A stretch of 64,000 bases of DNA from Granulicella sp. 5B5 (GCF_014083945.1 NZ_CP046444.1:62001-126000); one strand, 5' to 3'. Numbered from the stretch's first letter, positions 25,501 to 32,740 are shown. Translations and numbers: made by a program. The notes: generated by a model not told the origin, from the letters alone.

Positions 25501-26930
25501 TCCGCCCCGCTGGAGCCTCGTTCCTTGAATGAGATCGGTACGGTGATAATGCGGCCATCGAACTCAGGAATAGCGACGTTGACTGCTGTATCGAGCGAGT
25601 TGAGGCCACGTCGCGACCCTTCCCATGCACCACGTGGCATTCCACTCGGGATAGCCTGGATAATAGGCATTCCGAGTTGTTCGAGGGAATCCACCGCTTC
25701 ACCCGCAACCGTCACAGAGCCAGTATTCACTTCTCCCAGGGCAAAGGATAGCGTTGAGATGAGGACATCGGCGCGGCCGTGAATCAGCTTGAACGCAGCG
25801 GGTCTTCCTTCTTCCTTCGACTTCAGGCTTGAGGTGAAGACACACAAAGCATTCAGACCCTTGTTTTGTAGTGCTTCAACGAGCTTGTCGATAAAGGCAG
25901 TGTTGCCGCTCATGCGATGGGCGCGATAGAAGAGGATGGCAGCGGTTGGTTTCGACGGATCGGCCTGCCGCCACCAATCCTCAAAGGTTGCGGCATCCAT
26001 CTCCGGCAGGTAGATACCATGCTCCGGCATCGGACTGGGCGCAGCATATCCATAGCCCGTGAGCATCAATCGGTCCGACAAGAAACGGAAGAGCTCACTG
26101 AAATTGGCGACACCTCCAAGGTCGAGATACCCGGAGGCCGTGTGCATCACATCAGCGGGCACATTGATCGTTTCAGAAAACTCTGAAGCGTTGTCGCCCG
26201 TTCCGCTAACAAGTACAAGAGATTGGCCACGCTCGATACAAGTCGCCTTCAGGCTGCTGAAGCCAGGGATACAGCTAAGTGGCCCGTGGCAGCGCACCAC
26301 GATTACCTTTGCTTTGCTCATCTCGCCGGCGAGCAGCGCGTTCATCTGGTCTTCGGTCCGCAGGGCGTTCAGCGAAAACGCACTGACACGAAGTTCGGCG
26401 GGAAGTAATTCCGAAGCTTTGATCAGGGTGAGCATGTCGGTATCGGCGTGCGATAGCAGCATGATGCCGCCATTTGGCTGCGCCAGTTCGAGTTGGTTCA
26501 GCCCATCGCTTGGGCTCGGAAGTCGAACATCCCAGTCGTAGTAGTTGAAGGTGTATTCGGCCAGCTCCGCAGAAGGTTGAAGGAAGCGGTCGGCCTTCAG
26601 CATCGAGTCGATGTATTCAAAGATCTGACGAACGTGCCACTCACTGTTTACGGAATGAAACCAGATGCTCCTTCCGTCGAAGACCAGGCTGGCCACATTC
26701 GCGAGCGCACAGGGGCCAATGCAGCCTCCCTTCGTCAGGTGGACATCATTGCGGATCTTGCGTTTCAGCCATTCCTCCTGGTAGACATCGACAGGGACCG
26801 CGGCATAACCGCGTTCAGTGATACCGCAGCAACAACCCGTGTAGCAATACGTGAGGTGGGCCCGGTGTTGAATGATATTGAAGGCTCGTCCATCGGCGCG
26901 AACGACGCGTTGACGGTGTGATGTTGACAT
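22566..26930 (-). CDS. cobN: Cobaltochelatase large subunit CobN with an N-terminal ferredoxin-like [2Fe-2S] domain
   Basis: At 1454 residues this is longer than typical CobN (about 1200-1300). Residues from about 130 to the end are CobN/ChlH-like: RMSGNTAFIDKLVEAL, QAIPSGMPRGAW, VHMGKHGTLEWLPGKG, GVSLSG-type segments, SSQSHRLEGVAVIPLEQLGR and RVDVTLRISGFFRDAFP. The first 110 residues are extra and carry CYTGCCCG (Cys29, 33, 34, 35) and KGGCIGPCALANVA (Cys70, 74), the Cys pattern of thioredoxin-fold [2Fe-2S] ferredoxins. The subunit binds the macrocycle; the added domain could deliver electrons or sense redox state or cobalt, which is inference. It starts 2 bases after the btuC stop and overlaps the chelatase fusion gene downstream. 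Confidence 0.93.
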   Translation of the reverse strand: MSTSHRQRVVRADGRAFNIIQHRAHLTYCYTGCCCGITERGYAAVPVDVYQEEWLKRKIRNDVHLTKGGCIGPCALANVASLVFDGRSIWFHSVNSEWHVRQIFEYIDSMLKADRFLQPSAELAEYTFNYYDWDVRLPSPSDGLNQLELAQPNGGIMLLSHADTDMLTLIKASELLPAELRVSAFSLNALRTEDQMNALLAGEMSKAKVIVVRCHGPLSCIPGFSSLKATCIERGQSLVLVSGTGDNASEFSETINVPADVMHTASGYLDLGGVANFSELFRFLSDRLMLTGYGYAAPSPMPEHGIYLPEMDAATFEDWWRQADPSKPTAAILFYRAHRMSGNTAFIDKLVEALQNKGLNALCVFTSSLKSKEEGRPAAFKLIHGRADVLISTLSFALGEVNTGSVTVAGEAVDSLEQLGMPIIQAIPSGMPRGAWEGSRRGLNSLDTAVNVAIPEFDGRIITVPISFKERGSSGAENLYVPHEERIERVAGIAARLAALRHKPNRERRIAFVLTNSAAKASQVGGAVGLDSPASLLTTLRAMCARRYVISELPDTSDALMQELLQHGTYDDKYPLDPAQAKRFSRVAYRKIFATFPERPSRRMQDFWGQPRDRGRPIMPAKKTDKKLLPTIGAKVVSIEQEEPWGDEQDYLFTALDLGNALIALQPPRGYGIDPDAIYHTPDMPPTHHYTAFYRWLGTAQDEGGWGADAIVHMGKHGTLEWLPGKGVGLSGECFPDLLLGDLPLVYPFIINDPGEGSQSKRRAHAVVVDHLTPPMTTAETYGPLAELNQLVNEYYAVEKLDPAKLPYLQQQIWELVERTNLKTDLDTKAMLTRERGDHSHEWDDALTPEGVPTTLASMTGNEVAHLIEDLDGYLCELGMAQIRDGLHILGQMPPLPEMLRSLTRLTNVSTPSLQQSLADAFGFSLTSLLNKPGERLTTTREIFGHTCYTHADVLELLDRAVLDLFTMLETLGFRTEAVAEVQRAVLGLQSPEISEALLFACIELVPKLEQTGDEIEHLLDALEGRYIPAGPAGAPTRGMAHILPTGRNFYAVDPRALPSQAAWHVGQQLAREAVDRFRKEEGQYPEMMGLSVWGTSQMRTHGDDIAEAFALLGIRPIWSSQSHRLEGVAVIPLEQLGRPRVDVTLRISGFFRDAFPHLIELFDQAVSLVVELDEPLDRNFPRKHYLADLEAHKNIPEHEADVQARYRIFGSKPGSYGAGILPLIETGNWSGDEDFARAFLAWGGFAYGKGTDGVDAQPVFAERLKSIQVALHNQDNREHDIFDSDDYFQFHGGMIASIRALTGTQPKAYFGDSSRPETVQVRDLQEEALRVYRSRVVNPKWIESIKRHGYKGGLELAATVDYIFGFDATAQIAPDFVYEGLAEQYALSPEIRNFLGTSNPWALNAIAERLLEAARRELWESPVPETLEALREVLLESETLLEARGETKRGVIL

Positions 26931-26932
26931 GA

Positions 26933-27940
26933 CTACATCTCCTCTGAGGGGCGTCTTTGACGGATCGCCCAGACCAGATAAGGGCCGCCGATGAGAGCGA
27001 GAACCGCCCCGGCAGGAATCTCCGCGGGTGGCAGAACAATGCGTCCAATAGCATCACAGATCGCAAGGAGCGCCCCGCCAAAGAGAAATACACTTGGCAG
27101 CAGCACACGATGATCGGGACTGATCTTTGAGCGCACCAGGTGCGGTACGATCAGGCCGACGAAGCCGATAGGGCCGGTCAGTGCAATCGCGCCCGCGACG
27201 AGAATCGATCCCGACAGGTAGCCAGTCTTTAGTAGGGCAGGCACGCGGACACCGCGCGAAGCAGCCCATTGGTCTCCCACCGCAAGAAGGTTCCAGCTAC
27301 GGGCTCGCGAGATGACGATTGCTGCCAGAACAACGACCACGACACTCAGAACTCCGAGTGATGTGAAACTCGTCGAATCGACGCTGCCGATAAGCCAGCG
27401 GGCGATCGAAAAGGTCCTCGACATCCCGGCGAAACCACCTAGGATGATGATGAGCGCCGCGCATACGCTGTTGATGGCAATCCCGGTAAGAAGCAGGCTG
27501 AATGCCGAGATTTGCCGTCGCTTGGAAAATCCTCCAAGCATGAGTGCCAGCACGCCGAAGGCTCCAGTCAGAGCTCCGACCCAGGTAGCAGGAATCCCCC
27601 AAACCATCTGCCAGCCTGCTGCAATCACGGCAACGGCACCAAGGGAGGCGCCGGCGGAGATGCCCAACGTATAGGGAGTGGCGAGCGCATCCCGCAGCAT
27701 CGCTTGAAACAGCGCACCGGCCAGAGAGAGCGCTCCTCCAGCGACAAGCGCGAGAAGCGTCCGCGTGACGCGCAATTGTACAAGAATCTCGTAGTCGGGA
27801 GATTGTCGATGCAAGACCCTCGCAACACTGATCGGCCCAGCGCCTATCCACGGCAGGAGGATCGCGGACGCAACGAACACGCAGATCGGCAGGAGAAGAT
27901 TCCTGTGGGCTACAGCCGTGCTTTGTTCATAAGCGGTCAT
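26933..27940 (-). CDS. btuC: BtuC-type ABC transporter permease (FecCD family)
   Basis: A polytopic permease of 335 residues with about ten hydrophobic segments. QLRVTRTLLALVAGGALSLA, ALFQAMLRDALATPYTLGIS, GASLGAVAVIAAG and GPIGFVGLIVPHLVRS are the FecCD/BtuC signatures; the last is the loop contacting the ATPase. The neighbouring riboswitch, BtuF-like binding protein and B12 enzymes point to corrinoid import across the inner membrane. The ATG at 27940 overlaps the btuD stop as ATGA, preferred over an in-frame start 15 bases upstream. The substrate is inferred, since FecCD permeases also carry siderophores. Confidence 0.9.
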   Translation of the reverse strand: MTAYEQSTAVAHRNLLLPICVFVASAILLPWIGAGPISVARVLHRQSPDYEILVQLRVTRTLLALVAGGALSLAGALFQAMLRDALATPYTLGISAGASLGAVAVIAAGWQMVWGIPATWVGALTGAFGVLALMLGGFSKRRQISAFSLLLTGIAINSVCAALIIILGGFAGMSRTFSIARWLIGSVDSTSFTSLGVLSVVVVVLAAIVISRARSWNLLAVGDQWAASRGVRVPALLKTGYLSGSILVAGAIALTGPIGFVGLIVPHLVRSKISPDHRVLLPSVFLFGGALLAICDAIGRIVLPPAEIPAGAVLALIGGPYLVWAIRQRRPSEEM

Positions 27941-28704
27941 TGATACCAGATCCATGGGGAGCCTGCGGGCGTACTGCCTATCCGCAATCGCGAGGAGAAA
28001 AGTTTTAGCCAGTCATCGTTCTCTTGCGCCTTCGACGCTGTGAGGTCATGGGCGACGATTCCGTCTGACAGTACGAGAACTCTGGAGCAATAGGTCAACG
28101 CAAGATTCAAATCGTGGGTAACCGCAATGCAGAGCTTGCCCGCTCGTGCCTCCTGGCGAAGGACGGTGAAGCAATGAAGCTGCTGCTCGACATCGAGGAA
28201 AGTTGACGGTTCATCCAGTAAGAGAATGGAAGCGTTCTGCGCAAGACACGCGGCGAGGAGAACCCGCTGCCGTTCGCCTCCGCTTAGCGACCGAAAGTTT
28301 CGATGACGATACTCCCAACAATGGGTCCGCTCCATGGCTTCACGAATAAAGCTGTGATCCTCATCGGACTCGAACCACCTGTCCGTGTGCGGGTATCTCC
28401 CCATCGCTACCAGTTGTTCCGCCGTATACGGGAGATCGGCGTAGACTGTTTGCGGGAGATGGCTAACGCGCTGCGAAAGCTCACGCAGGTTCCAGGCCTT
28501 CTGATCGCGCCCGGCAATGGAGACTGATCCGACCGCGGGTCTGCGGAAACCCGCAACAACATCGAGCAACGTGCTCTTGCCCGCTCCATTGACACCTACG
28601 AGGGCCAGGAACTCATAGGTGTCGGCGCTGAGTGTTGCTGAGCGAAGGACGATACGTCTTCCGTAGGAGAGTTGCAGGTTCGCGACCTCAAGCAGCTGGC
28701 TCAA
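27937..28704 (-). CDS. btuD: BtuD-type ABC transporter ATP-binding protein
   Basis: A 255-residue ABC ATPase with Walker A LVGVNGAGKSTLLDVVAG, Q-loop SHLPQTVYADLPYTAEQLV, signature RSLSGGERQRVLLAACLA, Walker B SILLLDEPSTFLD and H-loop VTHDLNLAL. It energises the BtuC permease. The start is TTG at 28704, forming TTGA with the btuF stop; this places the first conserved strand (LLEVANLQLSYG) at the N-terminus. A start at 28857 would add 51 residues lying in btuF with no ABC similarity. The gene sits between btuF and btuC, all within 1 to 4 bases of overlap. Confidence 0.92.
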   Translation of the reverse strand: MSQLLEVANLQLSYGRRIVLRSATLSADTYEFLALVGVNGAGKSTLLDVVAGFRRPAVGSVSIAGRDQKAWNLRELSQRVSHLPQTVYADLPYTAEQLVAMGRYPHTDRWFESDEDHSFIREAMERTHCWEYRHRNFRSLSGGERQRVLLAACLAQNASILLLDEPSTFLDVEQQLHCFTVLRQEARAGKLCIAVTHDLNLALTYCSRVLVLSDGIVAHDLTASKAQENDDWLKLFSSRLRIGSTPAGSPWIWYQ

Positions 28705-29633
28705 CGGGCACGCCCCTTGCTGTTTGCGGAGTGCATAAAGTCGAACAGCATCTGAGCGGCTATCGGGGCGCGCGGTCCAGGTACAAGCAGGGCATTTGAG
28801 GTGCCAACGATGACGCGTCCTCTGCGAACCGCTGTCAACTGGCTTTGCTGACCCCATAGGGACAATACCTGGGCCTCTGCAGCTTTGCGCTCTGCTTCCG
28901 ACTCCTGCTCGCCGCTGAGGTCGAGAATCACATCGGGATCATCTCGGAGCACCGTTTCCAGAGAAATTCGTGGATACATCGGCAGGCCAGGCTGTGCGAG
29001 CACATTTCTGCCTCCGGCGATCTCCAGTAACTCTTCGAGATAGTTCCCTGGACCAACTGCCGTAAGTTCGGCAAGCATTCCGGGTCGATGATTGACGATA
29101 GCTAGAACGCGAGGGGACGGTAATCCCTTCGACTTCTCCTGAATCTCCGTTAACTGACGCTGGATGCCTTCGATGAGGATGTTTGCGCGCTCAGGGACCC
29201 CTGCAGCTTTTGCGATGAGGAGGACGCCAGTATAGACATCGTTGAGAGTGCCATGCGGTACTTCGATAAACCTGACGTGCAGGGCAGTGAGGCGATCAGT
29301 CAGTTCACTTGAGATCCGTTGTAGAACGACGAGGTCTGGCACGAGACGCGCGATGGCTTCCGCATCCGGCGCAAGGTATGTTCCGACCTTCGGCAGTTTT
29401 TGAGCGGAGGCAGGGAAGTTGCAGAAGCGGGAAACGCCGACAACCCTGTCGCCGAGCCCCAGGGCGAAGAGTGCCTCCGTAATGCTGGGTGCTGTTGAGA
29501 CAATGCGTTGGGGCTTGTCTTCGGCGGGGAGCCGCTCCACCAATGCCATGAGCACTACGCTGGATAGGAATCCTCGGCGTGTCAGCAACGTGGAGCGCGA
29601 ATTGTCGTAGCTCAAGCCAGAAGTCGGGCGCAA
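28701..29633 (-). CDS. btuF: BtuF-type periplasmic corrinoid-binding protein
   Basis: About 310 residues. An N-terminal export signal with a twin-arginine-like motif (LTRRGFLSSVVLMALV) is followed by the helical-backbone metal-receptor fold of class III binding proteins: RIVSTAPSITEALFALGLG, VVGVSRFCNFP, KVGTYLAPDAEAIARLVPDL, VLRDDPDVILDLSG and ALLVPGPRAPIAAQMLFDF. It would capture corrinoid in the periplasm for BtuCD. The start is uncertain: TTG codons at 29660, 29633 and 29615 are all possible; I chose 29633 because GGAG lies about 10 bases upstream and it is clear of the riboswitch. It is the first gene of the second operon. Confidence 0.88.
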   Translation of the reverse strand: MRPTSGLSYDNSRSTLLTRRGFLSSVVLMALVERLPAEDKPQRIVSTAPSITEALFALGLGDRVVGVSRFCNFPASAQKLPKVGTYLAPDAEAIARLVPDLVVLQRISSELTDRLTALHVRFIEVPHGTLNDVYTGVLLIAKAAGVPERANILIEGIQRQLTEIQEKSKGLPSPRVLAIVNHRPGMLAELTAVGPGNYLEELLEIAGGRNVLAQPGLPMYPRISLETVLRDDPDVILDLSGEQESEAERKAAEAQVLSLWGQQSQLTAVRRGRVIVGTSNALLVPGPRAPIAAQMLFDFMHSANSKGRAR

Positions 29634-29667
29634 GGTTTCTGTTCTCCGCAGAAATTGCAACTGAACC

Positions 29668-29850
29668 CCTGGCAGGTCTCCTGGCTCAAAGACGATACTT
29701 GCGTATCCGCCGCTATCCTTCCCCGGTAGCTACCCCGAGTGGTACTTCTAGCGGCTTATCTTTGTTTACAGTGGCGGGACCGCGCCGGCTTTACACCGGA
29801 CTTCCCTTTTAAGCCCGTTGTGGGCACCGTGGGTCATTATCAAAGGTACC
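29668..29850 (-). ncRNA. Cobalamin riboswitch 2, upstream of btuFDC-cobN operon
   Basis: Minus-strand core: AGGGAAGTCCGGTGTAAAGC, GGTCCCGCCACTGTAA, a long P6-like hairpin (GCCGCTA ... TAGCGGC), and the B12 box GAGCCAGGAGACCTGCC at 29687-29671. All conserved blocks are present in the right order and match the consensus better than riboswitch 1. It ends roughly 35 bases before the chosen btuF start. By family knowledge it binds adenosylcobalamin and turns expression down, here of transport plus cobalt chelation genes. Confidence 0.95.
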
Positions 29851-29872
29851 ACGCAACAGGATGTCGGCCAGA

Positions 29873-30625
29873 TCACGAATAGCGCAGTTCATCGACGGAA
29901 CTCTGGGAGGGCATATTGCTTACGCCCTCCGCGCGTTCGGTAAGCCAGCCAAAAAGAAGTCCCAGAATACTCCACATCACAGCCTGGGTCTCTAAGGATG
30001 CGATGCGGAATTTCCATAGCAGAGAAGCCGGGAATCCCGCAGGAACTTCGTCGATTGGGGGCAGAAAATGAGCGACAACACTGACGATAACCACGTAGAG
30101 AATGATAGCTGACAACGTGGCATTCCACTCCCCCAGGGACTTGCTCCAGAGTCGTTTTGCTTTCAGGGAAACGACTGTGACGATAATTGAAGTCGCGATG
30201 AGCAGAAAATAAGCGGCAGTGCGAATACCGATCGTTTCCGGATTCCCAACCGATGGAGGGTTGGCCGGATATTTGAGGGACGGCGTCAGGACGATGGTGG
30301 CGAACCCAATCCCCGCAAGCAGAGCGGAGAGAACTCTAGGCCTGGACTGGCTGAAGCGACCGCGCGCATAGGCAAAAACGAGTCCAAAGATGCCACCGAG
30401 CGCGGTACTGTACACCCCGATGCCAGTAAGTAAACCAAAACCCCTCTGAATTTTGCGGCTTACGATCTCCGGCTCAGGCGGTTCACCTTTGGCCTGGTCC
30501 ATGCTGGTCTCAAAAGCAATTGCCCGATCCACTTGGGGCTCCCCCACCCAACGCGCGAATGCGAATACGAAAAGGCCGACCAGGAGGCCGACCAGCATAC
30601 CGCGAAGAAGCAGTGAACGGGCCAT
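29873..30625 (-). CDS. cbtA: Cobalt transporter CbtA
   Basis: A 250-residue inner-membrane protein with about five hydrophobic segments. FAFARWVGEPQVDRAIAFE near residue 22 and RGFGLLTGIGVYSTALGGIF are CbtA hallmarks, and the C-terminal VMWSILGLLFGWLTERA helix closes the protein. CbtA with the single-span CbtB forms a predicted cobalt importer, usually under B12 riboswitch control. Here it starts 9 bases after cbtB and ends only 22 bases before riboswitch 2; no aptamer is seen upstream of cbtB itself. It would supply Co2+ to the CobN chelatase. Confidence 0.92.
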   Translation of the reverse strand: MARSLLLRGMLVGLLVGLFVFAFARWVGEPQVDRAIAFETSMDQAKGEPPEPEIVSRKIQRGFGLLTGIGVYSTALGGIFGLVFAYARGRFSQSRPRVLSALLAGIGFATIVLTPSLKYPANPPSVGNPETIGIRTAAYFLLIATSIIVTVVSLKAKRLWSKSLGEWNATLSAIILYVVIVSVVAHFLPPIDEVPAGFPASLLWKFRIASLETQAVMWSILGLLFGWLTERAEGVSNMPSQSSVDELRYS

Positions 30626-30634
30626 TGGATTTGT

Positions 30635-30853
30635 TTAGTGGCAGGGAAAACCGAGTAAGTGGCGTCCGTCGTGAACGAACTCGTGAATTGCGCGACCATG
30701 AATGAGAGAGGTGGCACCCTGCTCGGCACCCACAAAATAGATTAGAAGGAGCATCAACAGCCCTCCAAACAACGCCCAAGGCATCAATTCGCGGAGCGGA
30801 ATGACCGGAATAGTGCCTGGTTGCGCGATTGAGCCTGCGGACCACTGAGCCAT
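30635..30853 (-). CDS. cbtB: Cobalt transporter small subunit CbtB
   Basis: A 72-residue protein with one membrane helix (LMPWALFGGLLMLLLIYFVG) and a His-rich C-terminus, HEFVHDGRHLLGFPCH, which is the putative metal-binding signature of CbtB. The ATG at 30853 is chosen because AGGAGG lies 8 bases upstream; a start 24 bases further up would precede that SD. It is co-transcribed with cbtA and divergent from the histidine phosphatase gene. Confidence 0.92.
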   Translation of the reverse strand: MAQWSAGSIAQPGTIPVIPLRELMPWALFGGLLMLLLIYFVGAEQGATSLIHGRAIHEFVHDGRHLLGFPCH

Positions 30854-30921
30854 ACTTGAGACCTCCTGAGGTTGCACATCTGTATGAGGGAGAATGAAGC
30901 CCTCAACTCAGTCTGAGCGTA

Positions 30922-31572
30922 GTGAAGCTCAACGGTGGTGTCAATACAAAGGTAGCCGATGATAATCTTGCGCCAGTGACGGCCTTGGAATTGAGAGCAT
31001 TGCCAGCTCGAATCACGCTCATCAGCCACGCACCCACCCTCGCTCTAAAACGGGCATCTTTTCCTCTCGATGCGCCCTTGCCTGAAGACGAGATTGAAAA
31101 GGTCGCCACTCAGGGATGGACGGCCCCGCAAGCACAATATGTATGTTGTGGACCGGAGAAGCGCACACAACAAACCGCGGAAGCTCTCAGTCTGGAGCCT
31201 TCCGTGGCGATTGAGCTTGCCGATGTCGATTACGGGACGTGGAACGGTAAAGAAATCGAGGACATCCACGCAACAGACCCCGAAGGATTGGCCAGTTGGC
31301 TGACAGACGTGAACGCTGTGCCCCATGGCGGTGAGTCCTTTGCGCACCTGATTATCAGGGTTCAGCGATGGATGAAGGATCGAACCACTGCTGGCCACAC
31401 CATGGCGGTAACACACCCGTCAGTGGTGCGTGCAGCGATCCTCTGCGCGATTCAAGCCCCGCCCGAGTCTTTCTGGCGCATTGAGATCGCTCCGTTGACC
31501 CTTACCGATTTGCGCTTCAATGGAAAGCAGTGGACGCTCCGGGTGGCGGGATGTCCCGTTCTCCTCAAATGA
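30922..31572 (+). CDS. Divergent histidine-phosphatase family protein, possible alpha-ribazole phosphatase
   Basis: The 216-residue frame has the phosphoglycerate-mutase-like architecture. ITLISHAPT near residue 32 takes the place of the usual RHGET (His36 is kept, Arg and Gly are not), CGPEKRTQQTAEAL corresponds to the S-P-x-x-R-x-x-Q-T-A block, VPHGGES to the P-G-G-E-S block, and MAVTHPSVVRAAI to the second-His block. It lies back to back with cbtB in a B12 locus whose own CobC-like gene is truncated, so alpha-ribazole phosphatase is a reasonable guess. The altered first motif may change or reduce activity. The start is GTG at 30922 as given; internal TTG starts nearer ITLISHAPT are possible. 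Confidence 0.65.
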   Translation: MKLNGGVNTKVADDNLAPVTALELRALPARITLISHAPTLALKRASFPLDAPLPEDEIEKVATQGWTAPQAQYVCCGPEKRTQQTAEALSLEPSVAIELADVDYGTWNGKEIEDIHATDPEGLASWLTDVNAVPHGGESFAHLIIRVQRWMKDRTTAGHTMAVTHPSVVRAAILCAIQAPPESFWRIEIAPLTLTDLRFNGKQWTLRVAGCPVLLK

Positions 31573-31633
31573 GCAAAATGCTTCGCATTTGTAAAACTGC
31601 CGGCCGCAGCTCGCAAGTGCGGCCATGCTAGAT

Positions 31634-31816
31634 TAGGGGGACATATTCTGGGTGCCCGCAAGGGCATAACAGGGAAGCCGGTGTGAGTCCGGCGCGGCCC
31701 CGCCACTGTAATCAGGAACAAGACTTTTCACAAAGCCACTCGGTTGCGACTGGGGAAGGCGAAAGGTCGGGAGCTTCACATGTGAGGCTTTGCCTGAAAG
31801 TCAGGAGACCTACCTA
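31634..31816 (+). ncRNA. Cobalamin riboswitch 3, plus strand, no intact gene downstream
   Basis: The full core is present on the plus strand: GGTGCCCGCAAGGGCA, AGGGAAGCCGGTGTGAGTCC, GGCCCCGCCACTGTAATC, GCCACTC ... GGGGAAGGC, and the B12 box AAGTCAGGAGACCTACCT ending at 31816. It points away from the cob operons toward the gene-fragment region. The first downstream reading frame is a broken 72-residue piece at 31925. It probably once controlled a transporter or B12-independent isozyme gene that has been lost. Confidence 0.93.
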
Positions 31817-31924
31817 GAACAGTCAGATTCTTTCCGCGCGGAAACGGGAAGCGATCGCTCGTTGTTCTTGAGCCTTTGTGCCTCCATCAGGAAGCCACTG
31901 ATCCCACCTTGAGCGTGAGCCATC

Positions 31925-32143
31925 ATGGTCATCGTGCTGGGTGATACAAACCCTGGCAACTTTGCGGAGACCACGACTTGTTGCGCAACGCTCGCCGCTA
32001 CTGCCAACTGTGCCATCTCAGCCACGTTTACGCCGCCTGGGTCAATGACGTATAACGCCACAAGCCTTACGACGGACGGCTCCGCAACGCTGCAGATCAT
32101 CACGCTCACGGCGATCTTGTCGGGGCCTGTGTGTGCGACGTAA
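31925..32143 (+). pseudogene. Fragment of a HYDIN-like / choice-of-anchor beta-sandwich protein
   Basis: A 72-codon frame whose product runs GDTNPGNFAETTTCCATLAA, then CAISATFTP and LQIITLTAIL. This resembles one repeat of ASPM-SPD-2-Hydin or choice-of-anchor D domains (N-x-G-D-F ... C-x-x-L-A-x-x-x-x-C-x-I-x-V-x-F-T-P), normally found many times in large secreted proteins. There is no signal peptide and no neighbouring repeat. It starts 109 bases after riboswitch 3, but no shared design is apparent. Most likely a leftover of a deleted or rearranged gene. Confidence 0.5.
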
Positions 32144-32229
32144 CTGTGCGCGTTGCTCTCTCCCTAGCGAGAAGAGCAGCAATGCCTCCGCATTCAGCCA
32201 GCTCAATTCGGTTGGAGCCCCTCGGCCAA

Positions 32230-32268
32230 CACGTCTATGATCCGCAGCCCATTGGAGTTAGCGGTGGA
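32230..32268 (+). repeat. Repeat A, divergent copy 4
   Basis: TCTATGATCCGCAGCCCATT followed by GGAGTTAGCGGTGGA matches the core of the repeat found at 38.08, 41.39 and 59.21 kb, but its inner palindrome ATCCGC/GCGGAT is broken (GCCCAT). About 105 bases later, CTTCTATTATAACGGGGATG and TGTCAAG echo the 3' tail of the other copies. Confidence 0.6.
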
Positions 32269-32586
32269 TCTGTCTTCAGAGAGGGCAGCCTGTAAGGCCG
32301 ACGCGCACCCCTTAACCGATTAGAGAATAGAGCCTCACACTTTGCTGCCACGGAGCCTCTTCCCGTCATGTCAACTTCTATTATAACGGGGATGTCAAGA
32401 GGGTAAGCGGTGTAAGCGACAGCGATCGATTATCCGGCACTTGCCCGTTAGCTTGCTTCTGCTTCCGAGGATTAGCCGAAAAGAGGGGATGCAAACTGGT
32501 TTTGTTTGCACCCTCATTGTTTGGCTGGAGGCGTAGTTCAGGAGCGGGAGTTGGTGCCTTCGTTTGCCGTATCCACCCACGTGGCT

Positions 32587-32740
32587 TCCACGGGGGTCGG
32601 GTTTGACGATGGCGGGCTGGGTGTAGGTTTTGCCGTCGACGGTGAGGCGGACGGTGTACTCGCCGGGGGCAAGTTCGACGGGGCCTCGGCGCCCGCCACC
32701 GCCGGCTCCGCGGGGAGTGGCGGCTGGTTTGGGAGTGTCG
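32587..32740 (-). pseudogene. C-terminal fragment of a BNR/sortilin-like repeat protein
   Basis: The minus-strand frame reads PKPAATPRGAGGGGRRGPV, then ELAPGEYTVRLTVDGKTYTQ and PAIVKPDPRG. The G-x-Y-x-V-x-L-x-V-D-G-x-x-Y-x-Q-P-x-x-V-x-x-D-P-R pattern is typical of the C-terminal beta-sandwich of large VPS10/BNR-repeat exported proteins in Acidobacteriota. Nothing upstream in the frame continues the family, so this is an isolated remnant of about 50 codons. Confidence 0.55.

Noticed and set aside
31573-31630. Terminator after the histidine phosphatase gene
   Set aside because: GGCCGCA/TGCGGCC and AAATGC/GCATTT hairpins exist but neither is followed by a T-run; left out as unsupported.
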